Notes: generated by a model not told the origin, from the sequence alone. A stretch of 23,171 nt of DNA from JBCBWG01 sp964579305 (GCA_964579305.1 CAZOGY010000050.1:1-23171), one strand, 5' to 3'. Positions 15,077 to 23,044 are shown, numbered from the stretch's first letter. Numbers and translations are program-made.

Positions 15077-15783
15077 GCGGCGGTGTCATGGCGGATGTGA
15101 AAGCCGACGACCTATGGATTTTTGGCTACGGCTCTTTGATGTGGAAGCCGGGCTTTGACTACGCCGAGGCGCATCGCGGCATCTTGCTTGGGTATGGCCG
15201 CTCGTTTTGTGTCTACTCCACACATCACCGGGGCACGCATGAGCGGCCGGGTCTTGTGCTTGGCCTGGACCGGGGCGGGGCGTGCGCTGGCATGGCATTT
15301 CGTGTGCGCGATCGCGATCGAGATATTGTGCTCGCCTATTTGAGAGCGCGTGAACAGATCAATGGCGTGTATCGCGAAACGCACGTGCCAGTGCAGCTCT
15401 TGACGGGTGAGGGGCGCGAGGTCTTTGCGGTCGCATACGTGGTGGAACGCGCCCACCCAAGTTATGCGGGACGATTGGGGCTTCGCGCACAGGCGAGGCT
15501 GATCAGGGCCGCGCAAGGCGCGTCCGGCCCCAACGTCGATTATTTGATCAATACGTTGCGCCATGCGGAGATGCTGGGCTTTGGCGCGCCTGACCTGCGC
15601 CGGCTTCTCGCGCTTGTTGGGCCCGTTTTCGCGCGCGACGCGGCGAGCGATCGCAACCGCCGGCCTGGCTCTGCAGCGCTCGTACAACTTGCCGCCTCAC
15701 AGCCGGTGCTGGCGCCACGCATTCCGCGTGACAAGCGGCGGCGGTTCATTTTCCGCATCAATCGAGAACGCACGCGCTTGTAA
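15073..15783 (+). CDS. chaC: ChaC-family gamma-glutamylcyclotransferase
   Basis: Probably cleaves glutathione to 5-oxoproline and Cys-Gly in the cytoplasm. The 236-residue protein shows the substrate-binding loop FGYGSLMWKPGF (17-28), RSFCVYSTHHRGT (43-55) with the usual basic stretch, GLVLGLDRGGACAGMAFRV as two blocks, and RE at 93-94 in AYLRAREQINGVY, where E94 aligns with the catalytic glutamate. The GTG at 15073 overlaps the tyrA stop in a 4-nt GTGA junction; an ATG five codons on (15088) is the alternative. It is the last gene of hisC-tyrA-chaC and its C-terminus is basic (KRRR). From memory the gene sits in this neighbourhood in other Hyphomicrobiales. Confidence 0.92.
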   Translation: MSGGVMADVKADDLWIFGYGSLMWKPGFDYAEAHRGILLGYGRSFCVYSTHHRGTHERPGLVLGLDRGGACAGMAFRVRDRDRDIVLAYLRAREQINGVYRETHVPVQLLTGEGREVFAVAYVVERAHPSYAGRLGLRAQARLIRAAQGASGPNVDYLINTLRHAEMLGFGAPDLRRLLALVGPVFARDAASDRNRRPGSAALVQLAASQPVLAPRIPRDKRRRFIFRINRERTRL

Positions 15784-15791
15784 TTGGCCGC

Positions 15792-15826
15792 GCGATCGGA
15801 GCGGTATCCGATCTTACCGGATCGCT
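15792..15826. terminator. Overlapping hairpins after chaC, possible terminator
   Basis: Two stems share bases: GATCGGA (15794-15800) with TCCGATC (15807-15813), 7 bp with a 6-nt loop, and an alternative ATCCG (15806-15810) with CGGAT (15818-15822) flanked by AGCG/CGCT. GCGATC at 15792-15797 can also pair with GATCGC at 15820-15825. No T run follows, so this is a weak terminator candidate between the convergent chaC and 15912-16343 genes. Confidence 0.35.
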
Positions 15827-15911
15827 CTGCGAGCGCCGCGTCGGGCAGGGCTGTAGCGCTTTTGAGCGGGACGCGGGTCTCATGCGCAGCGTTGGCGGTT
15901 TTTGGGGCGCT

Positions 15912-16343
15912 TCAGTTGGACTGGGCGTATCGCTTCAACGCGTCATCGGCCAGTTCCAACGCGGTTTCGATGTCAAAGGCAACCGCAGCGCGGTCCGATG
16001 CGGACGTGGCCAGATAATGAATGTGGATTTCGCCCGCACCAAGGTTGGTTGCGACTTGGCGGATCGCGGCGCGGTTGAGACTGTGGGCGCTGCTCGACAG
16101 TGTGCCGATCCTGGCGGCTTCGGGTGTGCCGTCGTCGTTGCGCCGGACAACAACGAAGTTGCACGGCGGCAATTCCGGGCAGTCGATCAGGCGATAGACT
16201 GAGTGCACGTAGGTGCGGCCCGACGCGCCGGCCCAGAATTCGAAACGTTCGCGGATGGAGGCCCGTGGTGGTCGGCAGGCGGGATCGCGCGTTTCAACTA
16301 GATCGTTCAACACGTCAGACAATCTCTCGAAACGTTCACCCAT
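15912..16343 (-). CDS. Conserved-looking protein of unknown function
   Basis: A 143-residue soluble protein I cannot assign to a named family. It begins MGERFERLSDVLNDL, has the distinctive stretch FEFWAGASGRTYVHSVYRLI at about 35-54 followed by DCPELPPCNFVVVRR, and ends in an acidic helical tail (FDIETALELADDALKRY). No signal peptide, membrane segment or metal motif is seen. The ATG at 16343 has a GAGAGG ribosome site 6-7 nt upstream, and reads better than the ATG at 16361. The gene is convergent with chaC and lies downstream of the B12-dependent reductase on the same strand, 215 bp away. I recall similar uncharacterised proteins in Hyphomicrobiales but cannot verify this. Regular composition and a good start make it likely real. 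Confidence 0.75.
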   Translation of the reverse strand: MGERFERLSDVLNDLVETRDPACRPPRASIRERFEFWAGASGRTYVHSVYRLIDCPELPPCNFVVVRRNDDGTPEAARIGTLSSSAHSLNRAAIRQVATNLGAGEIHIHYLATSASDRAAVAFDIETALELADDALKRYAQSN

Positions 16344-16558
16344 CGCACACCTCTCACGCACACTGGCCGCGACGGCGGCCCCGCTCCGTACCTTGGCTGT
16401 TGTTACTGGTCGTGGTGAGAAGCTGTCGCACGATAGTGGTTAGCGTGCGGTTGGTTTTCAGCCGAAATGTGTTGGTCAGGGTTGATTCATGCTGATCGAG
16501 TGTCCGGCAGCGGACGATCGCTTCTGCCGGCATGCCACCGTGGCGGTCGCGCTGACCC

Positions 16559-18547
16559 TCACCGGGCGGGCCCAGGCGCGGGATCTGCCGATGCGTCATC
16601 AAAGCTTGCCGCGTCCGCCTCGCCCGGTGGCAGCGGCCCAAGTTCGCAAAGATCGCCGCAGCCAGGCTCTTCCACCACCGTTTGAAGAACCGAGCCAGTG
16701 GTCGGATTGGGGCGAAACGTCGTGCAACCCTTCAGGCCTTGGGCGTAAGCATCTTCGTAGACCGAGGCGAATGCATCGAAGGTCATGGTCGCGGGACAGT
16801 TGATCGTTTTGGAAATCGCACTATCGACATGGCGCTGGGCGACCGTCTGCACCGCGAGATGATCGCGTGGGGTGAGTGTCTGGGCCGTGACGGCAAGGTC
16901 GGCGGAGATCTCCTTACCGGTTAACTCCCGATGCAGGCGCGCCGCGTAGTCCTCCACCGTGACATCGCGGTGGGTACCGTCGGCTTGTTTGAGGCGCCGG
17001 GTGTAGCGCAAATCAAAGACCGGCTCGATCCCGCTTGAAATATTGCCGGCCAACAGCGAGGTCGTTCCGGTCGGCGCAATCGTCGTCAGACATCCGTTTC
17101 GTAAGCCCTGGCGCGCGATCTTGTCGCGAAGCCCGTCCGGCAGCGCGGCGACGTTGGGGGCCTCCAAGATCGGCTCACGCTGGTAAGCTGGGAATGCACC
17201 TTTTTCGGCTGCAAGATCGGCACTGGCCTCGTAGGCGGCTTCTTTCAAAGCCTTGAGCCAACTTTCCGTGGCAGCAAGGGCCGGCGGGCTTGCATACCGC
17301 AGCCCACACATCATGAGTGCGTTGGCTAGGCCCGTGATGCCGAGCCCGAGCCGCCTCTTGGCGAACGCTTCGGCGCGTTGGGCGGGAAGCGGATAGCCCG
17401 AAATGTCGATGATGTTGTCGAGCATGCGCACGGCCAGGCGGACGTGATCGCGCAATCGGCTTATGTCAAAGCGGGCGTTTGGGGTGAATGGTGCCGTTAC
17501 AAACCGGGTCAGGTTCATTGCCCCAAGCAGACAAGCCCCATAGGGCGGCAGCGGTTGTTCACCGCAAGGGTTTGTCGCGTGGATCGTCTCGCAATAGCCC
17601 AGGTTATTGCGCGCGTTCACCCGATCAATGAAGATTACGCCCGGCTCGGCAAACTCATAGGTGCTGCGCATGATCTGATACCACAGATCGCGTGCGCGCA
17701 CGGTCCGGTAAACGCGGCCATCGAACACCAGATCCCAGTCCGCATCCGCTTGAACCGCTGCCATAAACGCGTCCGTCACAAGCACAGACAAGTTGAAATT
17801 GGTCAGACGGCCCGGCGTCTGCTTTGCGGTAATAAATGTCTCGATGTCGGGATGGTCGCACCGCAACGTCGCCATCATGGCGCCGCGCCGCGCCCCGGCC
17901 GACATGATCGTCCGGCACATGCTGTCCCAGACATCCATGAAGCTGACCGGGCCGCTTGCGGTTGCGCCCGTTGCCTTGAGCAAGGCACCGGACGGTCGCA
18001 ACGTCGAAAAGTCATGCCCGATGCCGCCGCCCTGCTGCATCGTCAAAGCAGCCTCGCGCAGGTTCTCAAAAATCTTGTCGAGGCTGTCCTCGATTTCACC
18101 AAGAACAAAGCAATTGAAAAGCGTGACCCGGCGCCCGGTGCCAGCGCCGGCGAGAATGCGACCGCCTGGGAGAAAGGTCATGTCGCGTAGGATGTCCTCG
18201 AACTGGACGGCCCACTGCGCGCGACGCGTTGGCGTTCCAGGCTCGGCTGAGGCCGCGGCGAGTGCCACCCGCTGCCAGGTGTCGCCCAGCGTCACATCAA
18301 AAGGCACATTCCGGTCAAAAGGCCTGTCCAGATCAAAGGATGCGGCCCGTTTGTCAAGATGCCCATCGCTTGCGCTGGCGCCATGGACCACCGCCGCTCC
18401 AGAAGGGTCAGCACCGCTGTCTGACGCGGGACGATACCGATACTTTTCTCGCCAGATATATTCGGCTATCGGCGCCAGCTCGAAAACGGCGTCGCTTTCC
18501 GCCCGCTGTGCACCCTGACTGGTCATGGAACGCTCAAGTAAACCCAT
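16559..18547 (-). CDS. nrdJ: Class II (adenosylcobalamin-dependent) ribonucleotide reductase
   Basis: Reduces ribonucleotides to deoxyribonucleotides with B12 radical chemistry, independent of oxygen. The 662-residue protein has the catalytic barrel: first redox cysteine C146 (TLFNCFV), the N326-C328-E330 motif in NPCGEQPLPPYGACLLG with radical cysteine C328 and redox partner C339, plus QQGGGIGHDFS, GLGITGLANAL and APTGTTSLLAG. It ends CTTFRPN followed by a short tail with CGDLC, a likely redox cysteine pair. There is no recognisable N-terminal ATP cone and the chain is shorter than the usual 750 or more. The ATG at 18547 is preferred: a promoter at 18584-18612 would start transcripts near 18577, at the alternative GTG, and GGCGGGG precedes the ATG. 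The spacer to plsC is about 60 bp. Confidence 0.94.
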   Translation of the reverse strand: MGLLERSMTSQGAQRAESDAVFELAPIAEYIWREKYRYRPASDSGADPSGAAVVHGASASDGHLDKRAASFDLDRPFDRNVPFDVTLGDTWQRVALAAASAEPGTPTRRAQWAVQFEDILRDMTFLPGGRILAGAGTGRRVTLFNCFVLGEIEDSLDKIFENLREAALTMQQGGGIGHDFSTLRPSGALLKATGATASGPVSFMDVWDSMCRTIMSAGARRGAMMATLRCDHPDIETFITAKQTPGRLTNFNLSVLVTDAFMAAVQADADWDLVFDGRVYRTVRARDLWYQIMRSTYEFAEPGVIFIDRVNARNNLGYCETIHATNPCGEQPLPPYGACLLGAMNLTRFVTAPFTPNARFDISRLRDHVRLAVRMLDNIIDISGYPLPAQRAEAFAKRRLGLGITGLANALMMCGLRYASPPALAATESWLKALKEAAYEASADLAAEKGAFPAYQREPILEAPNVAALPDGLRDKIARQGLRNGCLTTIAPTGTTSLLAGNISSGIEPVFDLRYTRRLKQADGTHRDVTVEDYAARLHRELTGKEISADLAVTAQTLTPRDHLAVQTVAQRHVDSAISKTINCPATMTFDAFASVYEDAYAQGLKGCTTFRPNPTTGSVLQTVVEEPGCGDLCELGPLPPGEADAASFDDASADPAPGPAR

Positions 18548-18583
18548 GGGCACCCCGCCTGATCTTCGCGAACTCACCCCGCA

Positions 18584-18612
18584 AAACTAAGCATCGGCCC
18601 GTTCAGAGTCAA
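18584..18612 (-). promoter_or_regulatory. Sigma-70-like promoter for nrdJ
   Basis: The minus strand reads TTGACT (plus 18607-18612), a 17-bp spacer, and TAGTTT (plus 18584-18589). The -35 matches five of six bases. It starts within the last codons of plsC, so nrdJ can be transcribed apart from the ftsE operon. The predicted start near 18577 argues against translation from the GTG there. Confidence 0.45.
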
Positions 18613-19442
18613 GCAATGTTCCTATTATATTCACTCTTCGATCTTTTCAATCGAGCCAAGGCGGGCGCGGCGGTCGGCGGCGCGTTCGGTGCGTGTGCGG
18701 CTTCTTCGAGCAGTTGATTGGTTGTGGCTTCGATGGCGCTGATAATCCGGTTTTGAAAAATCTTCCGGTCCAAACCAGCGGGGATCGGCGCTCCGAACAC
18801 GACATCGATCGTGCCTGGATAGTACTGGTGCGCGCGGGCGGGCCAGAAAAGGCCTGAGTTCAACGAAACCGGCACGCAGGGCAGGTCCAACCCGCTGTAA
18901 AGCGCGGTGAAGCCAGGTTTGTAAGCCGGTGGTGCGCCAGGCGCGACGCGCGTGCCTTCTGCGAATATCAGGATTTGGCGGCCCTGTGCGGATCGCTCCT
19001 TGGCGGCTGCGACAAGCGCCTTGAGCGCTTTGGCACCGCCACTTCGATCCACGATCAAGTGCGCGAACTTCCGGCAGAACCAACCGTAAACCGGGATCTC
19101 GGTGAGTTCCTGTTTCAGAACAATGGCGGGATCTTTGAGAAGCGGGATCAGCGCGAACGTTTCCCAGGCCGATTGATGTTTGGCCACAATCAGGCACGGC
19201 CCCTTGGGCAAGTTCTCCAGGCCTGTGATCCTGGTACGGGTCCCCACGATCTGGCGTAAGAGCCAGTTTGACACGCGGGCATGGGCGCGTAGCCCGACCA
19301 TTGCCGTTCGGCGTGGCGCCAACAGCAGGGGGCTGCCCAGGATCAGGAACAACGCCGTCGTCAGATAAAATGCGCAGGTGAATAGTGCGGACCTGATCCG
19401 CGTGGACCGGCTGGCCTGCGGTGGCGGGGCTTCATCGGGCAT
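18609..19442 (-). CDS. plsC: 1-acyl-sn-glycerol-3-phosphate acyltransferase
   Basis: Acylates lysophosphatidic acid to phosphatidic acid at the inner membrane. The 277-residue protein has a membrane segment at about 18-42 and the acyltransferase motifs: block I KHQSAWETF (88-96), where the usual HX4D is HX4E (H89, E94), a variant I recall in many proteobacterial PlsC proteins; block III FAEGTR (160-165); and VPVSLNSGLFW. The ATG at 19442 lies 15 nt after the stop of the YdcF-family gene, consistent with one operon (ftsE, ftsX, ydcF-like, plsC). The C-terminal 25 residues are Ala/Pro-rich, then basic. Confidence 0.93.
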   Translation of the reverse strand: MPDEAPPPQASRSTRIRSALFTCAFYLTTALFLILGSPLLLAPRRTAMVGLRAHARVSNWLLRQIVGTRTRITGLENLPKGPCLIVAKHQSAWETFALIPLLKDPAIVLKQELTEIPVYGWFCRKFAHLIVDRSGGAKALKALVAAAKERSAQGRQILIFAEGTRVAPGAPPAYKPGFTALYSGLDLPCVPVSLNSGLFWPARAHQYYPGTIDVVFGAPIPAGLDRKIFQNRIISAIEATTNQLLEEAAHAPNAPPTAAPALARLKRSKSEYNRNIA

Positions 19443-19457
19443 GGCTGAGTTCTGCGC

Positions 19458-20144
19458 CTACATCTGACCGGAGGACAGGTTCAGGCCACCTGTTCGGTCG
19501 GTCGGGTCGGTGGGCTCAAGCTTGTTGCCGTCCGGCCTGGCCGGCAATGGCTTGCGCAGGCCCGGGATTGCAGCCTCCAGTGATGCATAGGCAAATGAGG
19601 CAAGAAACTTCGCATATTCACTGGCCAGGATGCGGATTTGTGAACTGCTCAGCCACCAGAATTCGCTTTGCATGGCCTTGGGCACCACTGGGTAGGCATG
19701 GAGCTTCACACCAGGGACTTTACGGCCGATCTCGGTCAGGCTGCGCGGCATATGATAGCTCGCGGTGACCACGATCAGGCTGGAAAACCCATTGGCGATG
19801 ACCCAACGCCGCGCTTCATCGGCATTGCCGCGCGTATTCAGCGCTTCGTAGCCGACGTCGACACAGCAGCGGAACGTTTTGTCGGGTAAGCCTGTAAGGC
19901 TGCGGAGATCGCGTCGCGTCGTGATGCGGTTGGCACCCGAAATCAGAAGGCGTTTGGCGCGGCCGTTGTTGAGGAGTTGCGCTGCGGTGCGGATCCGCAA
20001 CGTACCGCCGGTCAGCGCAACGACGCCGTCAGCGTTGACATCCGCGCGCTCAAACTTGCGCGTGACGGATGCGGCGAAAATCAAAAAGCCTAGGAAAAGC
20101 AGCGAAATGACCACGATTGCGCTGCCAAACGCGATCCGAGCCAT
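19458..20144 (-). CDS. YdcF-family (DUF218) membrane-anchored protein
   Basis: A 228-residue protein with one N-terminal membrane segment (about 5-25) and a periplasmic DUF218 domain, the fold of ElyC/SanA/YdcF proteins linked to envelope maintenance; the biochemical role is unsettled. Typical blocks are VVALTGG (41-47), AKRLLISGAN (63-72), TRGNADEARRWV and VTASYHMPRSLTE. The tail (last 35 residues) is hydrophilic and Pro/Asp-rich. The ATG at 20144 is chosen for its AGGAG site about 9 nt upstream; the frame extends to 20195. It lies between ftsX (187-bp spacer) and plsC (15-bp spacer) on one strand, which fits an envelope-related cluster. From memory the same order occurs in other Hyphomicrobiales. 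Confidence 0.9.
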   Translation of the reverse strand: MARIAFGSAIVVISLLFLGFLIFAASVTRKFERADVNADGVVALTGGTLRIRTAAQLLNNGRAKRLLISGANRITTRRDLRSLTGLPDKTFRCCVDVGYEALNTRGNADEARRWVIANGFSSLIVVTASYHMPRSLTEIGRKVPGVKLHAYPVVPKAMQSEFWWLSSSQIRILASEYAKFLASFAYASLEAAIPGLRKPLPARPDGNKLEPTDPTDRTGGLNLSSGQM

Positions 20145-20331
20145 AAGCGCTGCTCCTTCTCGCCGCCACGCTGTGATCCGTCCAACAGAGAACAACTCAT
20201 ATCGCGGTTTGCCGTAATTTGCGACAACACCGTGACGGTTCGGCTGCCGTAGCCCGTACAGGAAGACCGGCGCCGTGACAAATCAGCCGTCGCGGCCTCC
20301 AGGCTTGCGATGGTGCGCCGGCCTGCCGCTG

Positions 20332-21558
20332 TTAATTCTGCGAATTTAGAATGCGGTAGACACCAAAGCGCGACGTCAGCATGCACAAGGCGGCAATCAC
20401 CACAACGACAATGCCAATCAGCAGATAGCCCGGCATATCAAGTGAGCCCGTGCCGATCAGGCGCCGCAGCTCAGCTCCCGTGACCGTGGCCCCGCCGAAC
20501 AGTTGCATCAAGAGTGGCATTGTCAGGAACACGGCAATCGCAAACGCCGCTCCGACTAAGCCGGCACGGATGCCAAGCGTGAGAAAGTGCTTTTCGAACT
20601 CGCGGGCGATGAAGCGGTCCGTTGCGCCGATGAAGTGCAGGACCTCCACGATCTCGCGATTGGAGAGCATGGCGCTGCGGGTCGCAGACACGATGATCGC
20701 GGTGGTTGCCGCGCCAACAAGCAGCAAGATGCCAAGTCCGCCAAGTGCGAACGACGTTGTGACGGCGCGGATCTGTTGCTGCCAGCGGCGGTGATCGTCG
20801 ATCGTGATTTTTTCGTTGGGCAGCGCTTCGCTGAGCCCGCGCCGGATCCGATCCAGATCGGGCGCGCGGCTGCGGTCGAGCTGCACGGCAATGATCCGGG
20901 GGATCGGAAGATCCTCCAGCAAGGCGCCGCTGCCAAGCCATGGTTCCAGCAGTGCGCGGGACTCATTGAGCGAGAGAATGCGCGACTGCGCCACGCCCTC
21001 AGCATTGCGCAGATCCAAGAACCGTTTGGTGCGCAACAATGTTTGCTCGATGTCGCTGCCCTGACGCGGCTCGATCTGAATCGTGACTTCGCTTGCCACG
21101 TTGCGCAGCCAGGCCGACGCAGACTGGTTCATGAGGTAGACCGCGCCGGCCGTCAGCGACGCGAAAAAGCACATGATTGCGATCACGAGTGTCAGCGAGC
21201 GGCCGGTCACCGATCCAGCCGGCACGATCGGCGCATCGGCGGCGGCAGGATCGCGGGCGCTTGCGGGATCGGCATAAAGGTCGCCGCGCAGGCCGGCGTT
21301 GCCGCTTTCGCTCGGCGGGGCCGGGGCCGGTTGCTCCGGTTGGGGTGGTGGCGGTGCCGGTGCGGTGGGGCCGGCATCGGTTTGTCGCGGCGGCGCGGTG
21401 ATCGTGCGCAGATCCGCGTCTGGATCAAAGCCCTGCGCATACGATGGGGGTTGGGTTGTCTGCGGCAGCGTCGGCTCTTCGCGCCGCCGGCCATAGCCAA
21501 GCGGGTCGCGGTCGCGGGGCGGCAAGGGGACGGGACGCTTGTCGTAGGGACCTGCCAT
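20332..21558 (-). CDS. ftsX: Cell division protein FtsX
   Basis: Permease-like partner of FtsE at the division septum, which activates cell-wall hydrolases rather than transporting. The 408-residue protein has an unusually long cytoplasmic N-tail (1-120), rich in Pro, Ala and Gln with PPPPQPEQPAPAPP at 69-82, then four membrane segments at about 121-143, 268-292, 327-353 and 376-398. The periplasmic domain lies between the first two (about 144-265), with the typical TLLRTKRFLDLRN and LPIPRIIAVQLD segments. The signature SNREIVEVLHFIGATDRFIA (299-318) is clear. The ATG at 21558 follows the ftsE stop by 1 nt; the frame extends to 21642 inside ftsE but that is not needed. Confidence 0.95.
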   Translation of the reverse strand: MAGPYDKRPVPLPPRDRDPLGYGRRREEPTLPQTTQPPSYAQGFDPDADLRTITAPPRQTDAGPTAPAPPPPQPEQPAPAPPSESGNAGLRGDLYADPASARDPAAADAPIVPAGSVTGRSLTLVIAIMCFFASLTAGAVYLMNQSASAWLRNVASEVTIQIEPRQGSDIEQTLLRTKRFLDLRNAEGVAQSRILSLNESRALLEPWLGSGALLEDLPIPRIIAVQLDRSRAPDLDRIRRGLSEALPNEKITIDDHRRWQQQIRAVTTSFALGGLGILLLVGAATTAIIVSATRSAMLSNREIVEVLHFIGATDRFIAREFEKHFLTLGIRAGLVGAAFAIAVFLTMPLLMQLFGGATVTGAELRRLIGTGSLDMPGYLLIGIVVVVIAALCMLTSRFGVYRILNSQN

Positions 21559-21559
21559 T

Positions 21560-22216
21560 TCAAATGATCCTGACGTGGCCGTCGTGCAGTTCCAGGCGGG
21601 GCGCCTTGAATTGACGCATGAGCTGGTGGTCGTGGGTCGCAATCACGACGGATGTGCCGAGGCGGTTGAGTTCAATGAACAGGCGGAGGAGACGCCGGGC
21701 CATCTGCGGGTCGACGTTACCGGTTGGTTCATCGGCGAGGAGCAGTTCGGGCTTGCCGATGACGGCGCGCGCGATGGCTGCGCGTTGCTTTTCGCCGCCC
21801 GACAGAACGGAGGGATAGTGATGCATCCGGTCGCCGAGACCAACCCACTGTAGAAGATCGGTGACGTCCTCGCGGTAGTCAGCCTCACTGCGGCCGAGCA
21901 CGCGCAAGGGCAATGCCACGTTCTGCCAGGTGGTGAGGTGATCGAGCAGCCGGAAATCCTGGAAAACGATGCCGATCCGCCGGCGCAAGAGTGCGCGCTT
22001 GGACGCCGTGATCCGGCTGACATCTTCGTCGAACAGCTCCACACGCCCGTCGCTTGGATGCAGGGACAGAAACATCAAGCGCAGCAGAGTTGTTTTGCCC
22101 GCGCCAGACGGTCCCGTGAGAAAGTGGAACGAGCCCGGATGCAGGTCAAAATCCACGCTGCGCAAGACTTCCGTCCCGCGGCCATAGCGAACGCCAACGC
22201 CTTCAAGGCGGATCAC
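21560..22216 (-). CDS. ftsE: Cell division ATP-binding protein FtsE
   Basis: ABC ATPase driving FtsX in septal cell-wall hydrolysis. The 218-residue length is typical. Walker A GPSGAGKTT is at 35-43, the Q loop Q86 in FQDFRLL, the signature LSGGEKQR at 138-145, Walker B LLLADEPT at 158-165, and the switch histidine H195 in ATHDH. The GTG at 22216 is preferred because GGGGAG (22223-22228) lies 6 nt upstream, the length fits, and a candidate promoter would start transcripts near 22240; the frame runs to an ATG at 22294, upstream of that. ftsX follows after 1 nt. It heads the ftsE-ftsX-ydcF-like-plsC operon and is divergent from hpt. Confidence 0.96.
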   Translation of the reverse strand: MIRLEGVGVRYGRGTEVLRSVDFDLHPGSFHFLTGPSGAGKTTLLRLMFLSLHPSDGRVELFDEDVSRITASKRALLRRRIGIVFQDFRLLDHLTTWQNVALPLRVLGRSEADYREDVTDLLQWVGLGDRMHHYPSVLSGGEKQRAAIARAVIGKPELLLADEPTGNVDPQMARRLLRLFIELNRLGTSVVIATHDHQLMRQFKAPRLELHDGHVRII

Positions 22217-22222
22217 GCCGGT

Positions 22223-22228
22223 CTCCCC
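22223..22228 (-). promoter_or_regulatory. Ribosome binding site deciding the GTG start of ftsE
   Basis: GGGGAG on the minus strand, 6 nt before the GTG at 22216. It supports the short, family-length FtsE over the ATG at 22294. Confidence 0.6.
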
Positions 22229-22246
22229 TCGCTGCTTCGTGCAAGC

Positions 22247-22275
22247 GTTATCATCGATGCAGCCAAATCGATCAA
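22247..22275 (-). promoter_or_regulatory. Possible promoter of the ftsE operon
   Basis: The minus strand reads TTGATC (plus 22270-22275), a 17-bp spacer, and GATAAC (plus 22247-22252), each box matching four of six consensus bases. It would give a leader of about 24 nt with the ribosome site included. Plausible from spacing but the box matches are modest. Confidence 0.3.
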
Positions 22276-22495
22276 TCGGCGGCTGTTGCGCCATCCCCGG
22301 TCAAGTCCCCGCTCTTCGATTATGATTGTGGCGTTGCAAAGAGGAGCCACGGGCGGCTGCGTGGCAACATCGTCGCGGCAGAAGGTCGGAGGTGCTTGGT
22401 CATTTGCATTCTCGGCGTAGCAGAGTAAGACAGGCCGATCGCACAACGCCGCACCGATCATGACCATTCATCGGGGCAGACTTAAGGATGTCGAC

Positions 22496-23044
22496 ATGAG
22501 CGATCGCGACACGGCTGAGCCGCAAATCGATGTGATCTTCCCCGCAGATCAGATCGCGGCCCGGATTGGTGAGCTTGCCGGTGAGATTGCCGCCGTGCGC
22601 CCGAGCAATATTCTGATCGTGGCCATTCTCAAAGGCAGCTTCGTTTTCGCCGCCGATCTTATCCGGGCGATGCAGACGGTGGGCCTGAAGCCGGAAGTCG
22701 ATTTCATTACGCTGTCGAGCTATCGCGATGCCACGCGGTCGACAGGCACGGTCGCAATCTTGCGAGATCTCGATCTGGACGTCAGCGGGCGTGATGTCCT
22801 TCTCGTCGACGACATCCTGGAGAGCGGGCGGACTTTGGCTTTTGCGAAAGATCTCATCGCGGCGAGGGGCGCCAAAACGATCTCAACGTGTGTGCTGCTC
22901 GATAAGCCTGGCAAGCGCAATGCAGCGATCGAAGCCGATTTCAAGGCCTTCGACTGCCCCGACCTTTTTGTGGTTGGCTACGGGATGGACCTTGCCTACC
23001 GCTATCGCGAGCTTCCGTTTGTCGGACAGGTCATCCAGCGGTGA
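22496..23044 (+). CDS. hpt: Hypoxanthine phosphoribosyltransferase
   Basis: Purine salvage enzyme converting hypoxanthine (and guanine) with PRPP to IMP or GMP in the cytoplasm. The 182-residue protein has the usual length. Motifs seen are AILKGSFVFAADLIRA (43-58; LKGS is the pyrophosphate loop), the flexible-loop region SSYRDATRSTGTV (74-86), the PRPP-binding signature VLLVDDILESGRTL (101-114), the purine-binding region with DKPGKRNAAIEADF, and a C-terminal VVGYGMDLAYRYRELPFVG. The ATG at 22496 is chosen because AAGGA (22484-22488) lies 7 nt upstream; an in-frame ATG at 22460 would add 12 residues. It is divergent from ftsE across a 279-bp spacer. From memory hpt beside ftsEX is common in Hyphomicrobiales. 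Confidence 0.95.
   Translation: MSDRDTAEPQIDVIFPADQIAARIGELAGEIAAVRPSNILIVAILKGSFVFAADLIRAMQTVGLKPEVDFITLSSYRDATRSTGTVAILRDLDLDVSGRDVLLVDDILESGRTLAFAKDLIAARGAKTISTCVLLDKPGKRNAAIEADFKAFDCPDLFVVGYGMDLAYRYRELPFVGQVIQR

Noticed and set aside
17378..18190. 270-codon plus-strand frame opposite nrdJ
   Set aside because: Antisense shadow of a strongly supported gene.
18548..18608. Cobalamin riboswitch for the B12-dependent reductase
   Set aside because: Only about 60 bp separate it from plsC, too short for the roughly 200-nt element, and no B12-box is seen.
20587..21567. 326-codon plus-strand frame opposite ftsX
   Set aside because: Mirror of the FtsX coding frame in GC-rich DNA; no motifs.
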